A stretch of DNA of 64,000 nucleotides from Balamuthia mandrillaris (lineage: Eukaryota > Discosea > Longamoebia > Balamuthiidae), in assembly GCA_031835245.1 (NCBI GenBank), contig JAVKOQ010000002.1, positions 1-64,000 on the forward strand, written 5' to 3'. The notes under the pieces were generated by a model. The model had not been told where the DNA came from. It made no database searches and saw only the letters and a list, made by a program, of their open reading frames with translations. This document shows positions 1 to 17,778 of this stretch, one piece after another (the first letter of the stretch is position 1; each line of letters begins with the position of its first letter). Position numbers and translations under genes: made by a program.

Positions 1-141
1 CCCGTTACTGAAACGGAATGGCAGACAGAACCCGTCTCGCAACAAACGGAGGAGCCCTGGCAAACAACCCCTCCTCCTTGGGAATCACCTGAGCCCTGGG
101 AAACGCCACAACCCTGGCCAACAGCAGGCATGTGGTCTTAA
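1..141 (+). CDS. C-terminal end of an unknown protein (partial, cut by window edge)
   Basis: The first 46 codons are an open frame ending in TAA at 139-141. The peptide is rich in Pro, Glu, Thr and Trp, with a motif of the type EPW-x-T spaced 10-15 residues apart (EEPWQTTPPPW, then EPWETPQPW). This looks like a disordered tail carrying repeated Trp-containing short linear motifs. No domain is visible and the function cannot be assigned. That it is coding rests on the open frame, its composition and the absence of another explanation. The following 413 bp would hold its 3' end and the SMC5 promoter. Confidence 0.55.
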   Translation, partial: PVTETEWQTEPVSQQTEEPWQTTPPPWESPEPWETPQPWPTAGMWS

Positions 142-7181
<7,040 letters not shown>

Positions 7182-7245
7182 CAAATAAGTTCTGGTTCTC
7201 TTTCGTTATTTTGTCATTCTTGTAAAAACTAAACAAATATAACGT

Positions 7246-8020
7246 TTACAATGCACCACCTCGAATGATAGAGCCTTCTCTGACCCTGGCGTTCATTGCT
7301 TGCCTGGGATTCTCTTCATCATCAGAGCTGGCCTCGGCGGCCTCACCTCTATTCTGCATCTCAACGCCTTCATCCTCCTCTTTCTTCCGGAATAGAGAGT
7401 CCAGCTTGCCAAAGACCTTGTCTTCCAAAGCGCTGTTGCAGGCAAGGGCGCCGGCTGGTGTCCTCTTGATGACGGATCCGCCTCTGCCTTTCATGTCATA
7501 ACCACTGCCTCCATGATGATCCTCATCCAAACCTGTTGTCAATGTAAGTTGTTAGCAGCAATCTCTGTGAGAAACTGAAATAGAAATAACGCGGAAGACA
7601 CTGACCAGCAATTTCGACGGTGTGAGAAACCCGCAAGAAACCAAGCACGCGGAGAGCAAAAAACAATATTCCAGAGAGGCTGCAAGACCACAACGCGATA
7701 ACTATTACAGCGACGATCTGGACACCAAGTTGCTTGCCAGAAGAAGACTACCAATGAAACACATTAGTGAATGTCTCCCACTAAGCAGGCATTCAACGTA
7801 CGCCAACAAAGACTCCGTAATCGTCACTTTCGCGATAAACCTCTGCCACATGGTCCTCCGAAGCAAAAAATCCAACGGCAATAACGCCCCAAGCACCACA
7901 GAAGAAATGGAGTGGAGATGCGTCCACTGGATCGTCAATTCTCAACAGCTCCAGCAATTTGGATGAGAAGAAGTAAACAAAAGCACTGATAACTGCACTC
8001 AATGAAACGAATAAGTACTG

Positions 8021-8065
<45 letters not shown>

Positions 8066-8606
8066 ATAAAGGTACTAATACAACGTACTCCCAATAACTA
8101 ACGCAGCCCATGGTTGCACCACTGAACAACCAGCCGTGATGCCAATAAGTCCTGCCAACGCTCCGTTCAACGCCGTTGACAGATCCATCAGCAGTGCTTT
8201 GTCCATAACAGCTGACCACATAATGCTGATGAAGAGCGTGAAGACAGCGCCAGCACAAGCTGAGACGGTTGTTGTTACAGCGCTGCGAGCAGCCACGGCA
8301 GAAAAGCCGCCGGACGCCATCAAAGTAGAGCCTGGGTTGAATCCATACCAACCAGTCCACAAAATGAAAGTTCTAAAGAGAAAAATAAAGGAGCGTGAGC
8401 TCGTGATTGTGAAACCTCAAGAATCACAAAAAGAGGTGGTAAACCCTAAAGCGCTGTAGGCAATGTTGTGGCCATGAATCTTGCCCGTGAACCATTTTCC
8501 TTTGTCGAATCTGCCCAATCGGGGACCAATGATAATGGCTCCCATTAAGCCGCATCCACCTCCCACCATGTGCACCACTCTGTTTTGAAGAAACGAAAGA
8601 GGAAAT

Positions 8607-8646
<40 letters not shown>

Positions 8647-9478
8647 GAAGTGTTATTACCCACTCCCAGCAAAGTCTATAAGTCCCACATCACTGACGAA
8701 ATAATCTCCATCAGCTTTGAATGCGCTGAGCCAACCTGTTGAGCTCCAACACCCTTCTTTCCGTGTTAGTAGAGTACTTCAACTAAAAGAACGAAACTAT
8801 AGCAAAGCAGACAAGAATATACTTACAATGGACTACAACTGGATAGATAAAGCCACTGATGGCAGAAGTGTAGATCAAATAAGCTTTCATGCGGCATCGT
8901 TCTGCTACACATCCAGAGACGATTGTGGCTGCTGTGGCTGCAAACGTGAACTTTTCGTTTTGTCTTTAGTTCCACGAAAAATAACAATTTAAAACAAAGA
9001 AGATAGTTACTTGGAAGAAGAAATAAATATAACTCTGTGTAGAGTCGTCGTCATCAATTCCAGAGAGAGCAAAATATCTGTCACCAATGAACTCGTTGTC
9101 ATCTTCGTCTCCGAAGGCAAAGCCAAAGCCAACCAGGTAGAACACCAAACCTCCGAATGCAGCATCCGCTAAGTTCTTTTTATTACAACAAGAAACAATT
9201 CCCTCAGTTCTGTTTTTCAGCTCAAGAAGCTCTTCAAGCGAGAAACATACCTTCAAAAGAATGTTTGTAACGTTTTTTTGTTGAATGGAACCAGCTTCCA
9301 ACAACGCAAAACCAGCTTGCATGACTGTTGCAGTAACGCGTGAGACGAGACAACAAGGCAGAAGAACAGGAAGAAACTGAGACGTACAGAAAACGAGAGT
9401 GCCAGCAACTAACACCCAGATTGTATCAAGGTCGCTGGCAAGAGCAGCAACGGCATCTTCTGATCCTGCACTCGACAT
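7246..9478 (-). CDS. Ammonium transporter (Amt/MEP family), 10 exons
   Basis: This is an integral membrane channel for ammonium uptake. Predicted exons in coding order are 9388-9478, 9251-9324, 9011-9175, 8827-8950, 8660-8735, 8445-8579, 8089-8372, 7802-7992, 7606-7747 and 7246-7532, summing to 1569 nt (522 residues). Family signatures are [39 protein letters not shown] followed by [18 protein letters not shown] and GLIGITAGC. The twin pore histidines fall in YPVVVH and in HFFCGAWGV. About eleven membrane segments are expected. The last 100 residues form a cytosolic tail that starts GLDEDHHGG and is rich in charged residues, as in other eukaryotic AMTs. Several introns carry long AG runs on the plus strand. 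The acceptor of exon 8 was chosen because it restores a gap-free family alignment. Confidence 0.95.
8021..8064. repeat. (AG)n dinucleotide run inside an AMT intron
   Basis: A long uninterrupted AG run lies in the intron between AMT exons 7 and 8. On the transcribed strand it is a CT run just before the acceptor, so it serves as an extended polypyrimidine tract. Similar runs sit in other introns, for example at 2957-2982, 8613-8642, 10456-10489 and 36267-36297, and in non-coding DNA at 63539-63573. They are a general habit of this genome and not a mobile element. Confidence 0.8.
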
Positions 9479-9809
9479 GTTGTGCTATGCGTAACTTGTA
9501 AGAAAGAGAAAAGCTTACTGCAATGGTCGTTTCTCTCTTTGGCTTAGTTTTAATCGCGATGCTGTTATTATGCATATGTCAAATAACAGGAAGGCTTGAA
9601 GGGATAGGGAGATGTATTGCGTCATTTAACGAAAGAGGCAAGATCCACGACAAAGTTCCTCCAACCCGAACTTGGTTAATACATGTAGTCGTAAGTTTCG
9701 CAATCCGTGAACATAAACAATCAATTACAAACTTGATGTTAATTAATCGTTCTGGCCTGCCGCTTGGTGCACCCTTTCCGCTTGCTGAGCCTTTGGTGAG
9801 GAGTGTTGG
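9479..9809. promoter_or_regulatory. Promoter interval upstream of the ammonium transporter
   Basis: This 331-bp interval lies between the AMT start codon and the XPC stop codon, both genes being on the minus strand. It should carry the AMT promoter and the XPC 3' end. An open frame on plus (9523-9873) has a hydrophobic start but runs into XPC coding sequence and looks like chance. I recognise no specific element. Confidence 0.4.
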
Positions 9810-10451
9810 TTACATTTTTTCAAATGTCATGGTGAGGCCGCAAATGGAACAGCTCTTTGTCCACAAGCCCTGATCTTCGTCCACCAAAGTCTCTTGAAAG
9901 GCATGAGCGTGACTGATAGATAAACCTTTTGACAATTGCTGTGGACTGCCATCAGAAGAAGACAAGAAAGATGATGAGGAAGAGGAGGAAGAAGATGAGG
10001 TGGGTGAAGAGGAGAGCTGTTGTGACGTCTCTCCGTGGTGTTCACTATTGCTTAGATCAATAGTTGCCGTTGAAGAAGAAGCAGGTTCATTGGTATTGTA
10101 GTTTTCGTTGATGTATTCTTGGACCAGTATTCTCTTTGCTAGCTTACGCCATCGCTCGGCCACCAGCTTTCTTCTCTTTTCTCGCTCTGCTTGCAGTTTT
10201 CGGTACATTTCCTCTTCACAAACCTTTTAAAACATTTTACTAAGGAGAGAAGAAGAGGGAGAAAAAGGGAGTGTAAAAACGTGAACGAGCAGTACCTCTC
10301 TCAAGAGATCAGCAAATTCCTCAAAAACAACTCCTCCCTGGATATCAGGATAAGAACGACCTCCTTGAGTCTTCCAAGCTACCTGTAAAGACCAAGAAAC
10401 AATAGCTGAGCAACAACAAATCTGAGAGGAGAGAAGTGGCTGAAAAAAAGT

Positions 10452-10496
<45 letters not shown>

Positions 10497-13361
10497 CAAA
10501 AAACCATAGCAGGAGCACAATCGATGTGAAGCTTGTTAGCCACTCGAAACACGTTTGGAAGGTTGATATGCACAGTTCCAACGGGCACCATTTCGGGATG
10601 AAAGAGATAGACATTGCCGTAGGAGTTGCGAGGGACTTTGCCTTCGCTTGCTACTGGTGGAACATATTTTGTGGTTTGCCATTCTCCAAATAGAGAAAGA
10701 GTTCTTTGCTCCTCGTTCATTTCGGTGGTGTTGGTACTCATCGTTACGTCAGCTTCTTGTTCTTGTTGCGAATTGCTGTTGCGTCTTTTGTTGGGTTTTT
10801 GTTTCTTTTGGATGACTTTGTAAGGTTGTTCTCCGACTTTAACCATTTTGCCTTTTTGTAACCACTTTTCTGGTGTGTGAAGCTATTGAATAACACCCTC
10901 AGTACAAAAGCAATAAAAAGGAATAAGCAAGGAGGATGCAATACGAACCATTTTAACGCAAGAACGAGGATAAACATGCCATCCTTTGAACTCGCCAATC
11001 ATATAATCCGGGCCACGAGGATACAACGCTTCGTATTTGAGCAGATGTTTCTCAAGACAATAGAGCGGATGATTCTTGAAGCCAGCTAAGGTGGTTGGTA
11101 GTGGTTCTATCAGCTCTAATGCTTGTAGCTCCGTTTCGTCAACATCTTCTTGGTCTCGGCACCGACTAGGGTCCGAAACGAGAGCGAGTGTTTGTCGGAG
11201 CCAATCCTCATCGCAACGTTCTGCAATGGCTTCTGACCAACGAGCGACATAACGTCTCGTTACATCACGAATACTTTTGGAGGATTCTACGAGGAAGAGG
11301 GAGGAAAAAATGGCAATTGTCAGTTGAGAAAGGAAGAAAGAAAGAAAGAAAAGAAGGGATACCAGAAAAACTGAGCGCATAAGGGAAAGGAAGCATTCCA
11401 GTGTTTTGTTCATAGCGTGTTGGTTCATCAATGTAGTTGTTAAGCACATCTACAGCTGTTAAAATCGTTTCATCAACGATATAAGACAACTAGAGTTAAG
11501 AAGATCAAAAAATACCTCCAAAGATAGAAAATATACCTATCCATCGCTGTTGGCTTTCAGAAAATAGTTCTGCCCATACATGTTGTTCATATTGAACAGA
11601 TAGCTCAACCGCCCTTCCTTCTTCTCTGTCCTCTTCCTTATCTCCTTCCAATTCTTTCTTCTTCTTTGTTGTTGCCTTTTTCTTTCTGTTGGTTGTCGTT
11701 GCTTTATGCTTTTTCTGTGTAACCAAATTTGTAATAGAGTCTGATCGGGAGAAGGTTGCCAGCAAGTCTTTCACGGGCTCAGCCTTGCGTTTCTTATTTC
11801 CAGGTGGTGTTGTTTCATCTTTGTTATTTCTTGTTGCTGTTGTTGAAGCAGATGAGGACGAAGATGAAGACGACGATTTGGTTGGTGTGGTTATGGATTC
11901 GTCGTTTTCATCTTCAATTGGTTCCTGACGTTTGGCTTTACTTCGAAGGCTGAACGATGAGGAGTTTCTTCGTTTCAAGAGTTTCGCTTTGTTGGTGCTG
12001 AAAGGAATTGGAGAAACAACACAAACATAGCGTGTGTGCATCGAGAGAGAGCGACAAAGACTAACAAAAAGCTATTTTCAGAGCAAACAAAGAAACATAA
12101 GAACAGCATAAGAACTACGAAAAAGCAGAAACGGACCTGAGTGATTTGTTTCGGAGTTCCTTTTCGATGTTCCAAACTTTGCATTAATGAAGTCGGTATG
12201 TCCGAGAATGATGTGTGCTCTTCTTTCTTCTCTCCCTCTTCTTTTTCTTTTGCTTCTTCTTCCTTTTCATAGTCCTTTTCGTTCCCCTCTTTCTCTGAAA
12301 CAAGTTCAAAGTAAGATTGAAAGAACTGAACAAGATTCCGCAACTTTGAAGTAAAGCTTCCTCCTCCACCCGTTCTTCTTCTTTCAGTCGGTCGACTATC
12401 ATGCCTTGCGATTCCAAACGAAGAAGCCAGTTTCGGAGGAAGAATGGATAAAACGGAGGCCTGAAGCAAGGCATCGTCAAGTTGAAGGTTAACGTTGTAG
12501 TGATGGAAGAGAAGACAGAGCAAATGGGCCTTGTGCAGGTTCATTGCCAGCTCTTTCTCTTTCTTGGTGCGACCGGTGTTTTGCTTCTTCTTCTTCTTTT
12601 GAACGCTGTCGTTCGGTTTGTTCCTGCGTCCTCCTCTTCTGCCTTCCGTTATTATTGTTCTTTGTATTTGTTGTGTGAGAAGAAAGAAAGAAGCAAAGCA
12701 GGAAGCAAAGAGGCAAGGATAAGGAAAAAAAGGTACATGATTTGAGAGGAAGCGTCATCCTTGTTCGCTCGTTCCGCTGTTTGTTTGCCCACGAGGGCAG
12801 TGTCATCGGGCTTGGCGACAGGATCAGCCTCTTCGCTGCCCTCTGCACACAGCGCACCATTAAAATGTCAGTGAGAAAAAACTGGAAGCTAGAAGAGATC
12901 AAACCGTTCCAATCGACTTGTTCCCATTCGACATCTTCTTCCTCTTCCTCTTCCTCGCCTTCCTCTTGCGCTTCTTCCTCTTCTTCCTCTTCCTCCTCTT
13001 CCTTTCCGTCTTCAACGTCTTTTTCAAATTGTTCCGTCTCTGCTTCTTCGTCCTCCTCTTCCTCCTTTTCGTTCTCACGTCCTCGATCACGTTTGCGCGC
13101 TCGCTCCGATGTTCCACCACCGCTTCCCTTCTCCTTCTTTTCATCTCTCTTCAGCTCTCGGAGTTGCTCCTCAGCTTCTTCCTCCACATCGTTGCTTCTT
13201 TTTTTCCTTCCTCCGATTTGTCGTGCTCGTCTCCTTCCGGTCGTATTCTTCTTCTTCGCGACCACTTCCTCATCTTCTCCGCTGTTCCTTGACCTCCTCT
13301 TTCTCACCGGCGCTTCCTTCCCTCCGCCACCGCTTTCCTTCCGCTTCTTCTGCCTCGCCAT
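9810..13361 (-). CDS. XPC: XPC/Rad4 DNA damage-recognition protein, 9 exons
   Basis: XPC/Rad4 starts global-genome nucleotide excision repair in the nucleus by flipping damaged bases. Exons in coding order are 12905-13361, 12737-12842, 12137-12659, 11537-12071, 11363-11455, 10949-11286, 10505-10864, 10296-10382 and 9810-10223; total 2913 nt, 970 residues. The N-terminus is basic then strongly acidic. The transglutaminase-fold part has NLHKAHLLCLL, LCRSLSMHTRYVCVV, HVWAELFSESQQRW and IRDVTRRYVARW. The beta-hairpin domains follow: NHPLYCLEKHLLKYEALYP, YPRSCVKMWLQKGKMVKVG, LFGEWQTTKYVPP, GKVPRNSYGNVYLF and NLPNVFRVANKLHIDC. The C-terminus keeps the Cys/His segment HAHAFQ...CSICG seen in fungal Rad4. 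A Ser/Lys-rich insertion of about 100 residues breaks the transglutaminase fold. The start at 13361 (MARQKKRK) is preferred to 13400. Confidence 0.95.
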
Positions 13362-13541
13362 CTTCTCGCTTGGTTTTTTCTTTTCCTGGAAAAGTTTCAC
13401 ACAATATGATATTTTGCCGACAATTTATTATTGTAGACATAATTAGAATCAATGTCGTCATGAATTTATTTTGCCGACAAGTTATAATTGTGGACAATCG
13501 TAGAAACCAATGTCGTCATGAATGTCTACAGAAAAGCACGC
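13362..13541. promoter_or_regulatory. Bidirectional promoter with a duplicated ~57-bp AT-rich element
   Basis: This 180-bp interval separates the divergent XPC and oxygenase starts. It holds two imperfect copies of one module, at about 13410-13464 and 13467-13521. Each contains TTTTGCCGACAA (13412 and 13469), then an AT-rich TTATAATTGT-like stretch, then AATGTCGTCATGAAT (13451 and 13509). The ATG inside the second copy would give a slightly longer oxygenase frame, so the true start is probably downstream at 13542. The motif recurs in other promoters of the window. Confidence 0.65.
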
Positions 13542-14911
13542 ATGATGGAAGAACGTAGCAAAGAGGCGGTGGGGGCTTCCAGCAGCGGCATTCCGGTGAT
13601 AGACCTGTCGGCATGGGAGGCGTACGAAGAAACGCGAGGAGCAGGAGACACGGGTGAGTTGTCCAAGGAGGCTCAGGATGTCGTGCGGCAGGTGGACCAC
13701 GCCGTTCGCCACGTGGGCTTCATGTACCTCTCCCGCTTTACCTCTCCTTCTTTGAAGGTTTGATCAGCATTCACTTTTCTTCTTCTTCTTTCTTCTTTCC
13801 TGCCTTCTTCTTGTTGCATTTCCTTTTGACCTTTTGGTCACCAAAAGGAAGTGGAAGAAATGTTCCGTTTGTCAACCGACTTCTTCTCCCTGCCGTCCAG
13901 CGCGAAACAGCGGCTGGCCTATCCCTCCACGGAGAAGAACGTCGGCTACATCTCCGTGGCGAGAGAGAGGTTGAACCCGGACGAGAATCGCGCCGGCGAC
14001 CTCAAAGAGGCCTTCAACACCTCTCACCACTCTGACATGTCTTCTTTCTGGCTTCAACAGCAAAACGAAGAAGAAGAAGAAAGGAAGACAGGAGGAGAAG
14101 AGGACAACAAAGAGAGAGAAGAACAGGTGGAAGAGTTGAAGAGGATGACCAAAGAATTCTTTGAGAGGTGCGAGGTGTTGGCGAGAAAAGTGTTGAGGAT
14201 CTTCGCTTTGGCGTTGGGCCTGGAGCGAGGAGACTTTTTCGAGGACGTCCTGACGGAGCACAGGCACACGCTGCGCATGCTGCATTATCCACCTCTCACT
14301 GAAGAAGAAGCAACAAAGGCCATCGCTGCTGGACAGAGTATATCTTTTCTTTCTCTCTCTGGCTCTCCGCTCTCTCTCCCTTCTGTTCTTTGCTGAGCTC
14401 GTATTCCTATCTAAACACTTTTCTACTCTCACACAGCTAGAGCTGGAGAACATGATGACTATGGATGTATTACGTTATTATTTCAAGATGATGTTGGAGG
14501 GCTGCAGGTTCGAGATGCAAACGGCAATTGGATGGCCGCTCCTTGCATTCCTAACACGGTTCTAGTGAATACTGGTTCCTCTTCTTTCTTCCTATTTCTT
14601 CCTTCTGCTGTTGCTATATTGTTTTTCTTTTTTTTCTCTCTCTCTCTCTCGTTGACTCATCAAAACAAATGCAAAAAGGAGGATTGATGCAACACTGGAC
14701 AAACGGAAAGTTCAAGTCAACGAAACACCGAGTGGTAATACCGGAAGAACCAGAGCAATACGGACGTGACCGTTACTCCATCGCTTTCTTCGTTCATCCA
14801 AACGACGACACCGTCATCGTTCCGTTTCCCAGTTGTTTGGATGACAGCAACTCTTCTTCTGCCATTACAGCTGGCCAGTATTTAGCTATGCGCCTCAAAA
14901 GAAGTTATTAA
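13542..14911 (+). CDS. 2-oxoglutarate/Fe(II)-dependent dioxygenase (isopenicillin N synthase-like), 4 exons
   Basis: Exons 13542-13757, 13848-14337, 14437-14574 and 14679-14911 sum to 1077 nt (358 residues). The N-terminal DIOX_N part begins GIPVIDLSAW and has HVGFMYLSRF. The jelly-roll catalytic part has the iron-binding HDD of AGEHDDYGCITLLFQDD, the distal His of STKHRVV and the 2-oxoglutarate-binding Arg-x-Ser of RYSIAFFVHP, so all catalytic residues are present. The oxidised substrate cannot be told from sequence; the family includes small-molecule and hormone oxidases. A Glu/Lys-rich insert (EEEEERKTGGEED) lies mid-protein. The start is one of two adjacent ATGs at 13542 and 13545, just after the duplicated promoter element shared with XPC. 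Confidence 0.9.
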
Positions 14912-15234
14912 CGAACTACGTTTGTTCCTATTTCTCTCCCTGTTTGTTCTTTGTTAGCTTCTTTTATGTTCAGTTTCGATTCCTTTTCTTCTTTTATCGT
15001 CATTCTCTCTCTCTCTCTCTCTCTTCTCTCTTCTCTCTCTCTCACTTGCGTTTAGTAAAGGTAGATGGTTAAAGAAAAGTTATTCGCAAAGATCGCTGAA
15101 CGACCGACGATGACCATTCGATAGTTTTGTTGACGTACACGTTGTGGAGTAATGGTTGTTGCCATTGTTGTTTTTCATGAGTTTAGCGGAGAAGAGATTT
15201 GTGAAGCTGCGCTGTTGTTGCTGCTGTCGTTTCA

Positions 15235-17459
15235 TCAACAGTTTCCGTTTTCTTCTTCGTCGGTTCCGTTCTCTGTTTCTCCTTGTTTTGTTGGATACTT
15301 TTGTTTCTGGTGATTCTCCCTGTTATCATTTTGTTAATTATATTACAACAAAGAAAAAGAAAAAGGAAAAATGAAAGCGAAAAGCGTACTCGTATTTCAA
15401 TGTCGCTGTTGCTACCGCTGAGAGACTGTAAGAAGAGTCCTGTTTCGCTATCTTCATCCTCTTCGTAGCGGAGTGCAATGCTGCTTCGTTGATCCTCTCC
15501 AAAACCAAGTCTGCGTGCTACCACTCCCAATATAGCTCTATAGCAAAAATTATACTTTTTTTTCAATAGCACAAAACAAAGGTTAACACAATAATTTAAA
15601 AAAAAAAAGACCGAATGAGTAAAACAAATACGAATGCACTTCAAGTAAAATGAAAGACCAGAAAAGTAGATGAAAAGAAAAATACGAGAGGGAGGGAAAC
15701 AAATGATCATATACTTGTTCAGGCTGAGTGACCATGGAAGCACGTTGCGAACGAAGATGGTCCACAAGAAGAGGGATGTTGAAACTGGGTGGAGTTGGCC
15801 CAAGCGCAAAGGCATCGGCATCCGTATGGCCAAACAAAAGATCGAGAATTGTGTGAACTACTACGAACGTTCCTGTTCGTCCTATCCCAGCACTAGTGTT
15901 TATAAGAAGTGTAAATATAAAGTTAATAAAGAGAAAGAAGTATACGAAAGAGAAACGAAAGACAAGAAAGAAAAGAACAAGAGAAAAGGGAAACAGAAGA
16001 AGAGAGTTATAGAAAAGAAAAGAAACGACAAGAAAAGACATAGAATAAAAAGAGGCAAACCTGCAATGTATAACAAGAGGCGAGGAATAAGAAAAGGGAA
16101 AAGCATCGCTGTCGTACTTTTCGTTGATGAGTCGGATGATCCGTTCCAGCTGCAGCGTTGAGTGAGGTACACCATGATCTGGCCAATCCAGGTAATGAAA
16201 ATGGTATATTTCTCTCTGTTCTTCTCCCTTTTTTTGGTGTTTCAAAAAAAAAAAAAACAAGAAGTTAAAAAGAAGTGTTAATGCTGCTGCAAATAAGAAA
16301 ACAACGAAAGGAAGTAATGAAGAGGAGAAGAAGCGAAAGAGCAAAGGAACGTACATGTTGAACGAGCAGTGTTCGTATGAGAAAGGAATAGTCCATTTTG
16401 ACAGTATTTACAATTTTAACAGTCATATCCCCAAAACGCAATCCCTCCTTATTCTGCTTGCTCGGCCAGTACTTGTGGCACTTGATCTATTCTCAACAAG
16501 TTCCCAGAAAGAATACGTTAACAAACTACTTTGGCGAGCGAGAAAGAAGAAAAAAAAGCAAACAAACCTTGCCGCCTTCCTCGTTGCGAGATAGCATTAC
16601 TACAACGTAGACGTTGCTCTCCCACAGCATGCGATAGAATGCAGGAATGGTGGTTGGCAGCGGCGCAGAGGCGGCTATGTATGGGATCTTTCTCCTCATT
16701 CCAGGTATCAAGTCTGATGTCTGTTTGCAATAACTCCATAAGACATGAAAGAAAACCGAGACGGAAGACGGAGAATAGGAGAGAGAGGAGGAAAGAGAAA
16801 AGAAGAGAGGAGACAAGGAGAGAAGGAGAGCGTGATACAGTAAGGATAGAGAGGAGAGCAGAGCGACAAACAGAAACAAGAGAGAGAGAGAGAGAGAGAA
16901 GGAAGGAAAAGAAATACAATAATGTGGCTGGCGTTGACGTAGTCAGAGCACTTTTTGGTTTTGGTGGTGAGCTTCACTCTGTTTTTATCGACTGTGGTCG
17001 TTGCAAAAAAAAAGCAGATGATGAGAGAAGAGCGACACACTGCAACAGAAAGAACGCAAAAAAAAAAATAGAAAAGCGATTCAAAGGAAGAGAGATGAAG
17101 AAAGAGGAGAAAAAAGATAGTTTACATGGAAGGATGTTGCCGTAACGGTTTTTTGCCAAGTTCTCGGCAGTAGCGGCCACAAGGCAGCTCTTGCCCCAGT
17201 CCGTTGAGGAGGAGACCGCCGCTTGTTGTTGTTGCTGCTGCTGCTCCCTTTCGTTCTCCTCCAACACCATAAACTCTTGCAACGGAGTTCCCTTCTCGAC
17301 GTGTTTTTTCAGCCCGCAGTAAAAATCCATCCAGTCGCTCCCCGAGATCTCGCCCCCCACAAAATTTGTTTTTGTTTTGTTCGTTGCCATTGTTGTCGTT
17401 GCCGCTGAGCCCGCATCTTCCTGTGTCGTTGCCCCTCCTCCGCTTCCTTCCATGTTCAT
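15235..17459 (-). CDS. Classical protein tyrosine phosphatase, 8 exons
   Basis: It removes phosphate from phosphotyrosine in proteins. Exons in coding order are 17126-17459, 16918-16991, 16568-16720, 16355-16486, 16061-16227, 15715-15892, 15390-15554 and 15235-15297; total 1266 nt, 421 residues. Family motifs appear in order: KNRYGNILPFDKNRVKL, DYVNASHI, YIAASAPLPTT, FYRMLWESNVYVVVML, the WPDHG loop with its general acid, the active-site HCSAGIGRTGT (split by an intron inside the Ser codon after the Cys) and the Q-loop TQPEQ. All catalytic residues are present, so the enzyme should be active. About 110 N-terminal residues include a Gln run. No membrane segment or signal peptide is seen, so it is probably cytosolic. 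The last small exon is the least certain; read-through at its junction would move the stop to 15183. Confidence 0.92.
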
Positions 17460-17778
17460 ATGTCAACCTTGTTGTTTTCCTCCTTTCTCTCTCTTCTCTC
17501 TCGCCTTCCTTAGTTACCGTTACCTTTAAGATTTCATTAAAAAATTACCTTTTCGGGGTATGTGATGTCAGCAATCGTATAAACTTACCTTTTATTGCAA
17601 ATTTATTAAATTTTGGATTTTAAAAAATGTTAATACCCGAAATTTCCCCGATTAGCCGGTCGATCGTCACGGGTTCGACTCTCAAGATACACACAATTTT
17701 TTACATAAATAAACTGGAACACGCACACTCCTCTTGTTGTCTTTCTGTTCGCCCTTTCCTTCTGTTTTGTGATGGCGT
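17460..17778. promoter_or_regulatory. Promoter interval upstream of the tyrosine phosphatase
   Basis: This 319-bp interval, between the phosphatase start and the stop of the cysteine-rich gene, has an AT-rich core around 17530-17640. No open frame is convincing and I see none of the promoter motifs found elsewhere in the window. Confidence 0.4.

Noticed and set aside
9523-9873. Small hydrophobic plus-strand protein
   Set aside because: Starts with a plausible membrane segment but ends antisense within the last XPC exon, and no splice or domain support exists.
12742-13446. 234-codon Ser-rich plus-strand frame
   Set aside because: It mirrors the acidic/basic N-terminal exon of XPC; Glu/Lys runs on minus read as Ser/Phe/Leu runs on plus.
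15670-16161. Lys/Arg-rich plus-strand frame
   Set aside because: It spans introns and exons of the tyrosine phosphatase in antisense; the AG-rich intron DNA creates the Lys/Glu composition.
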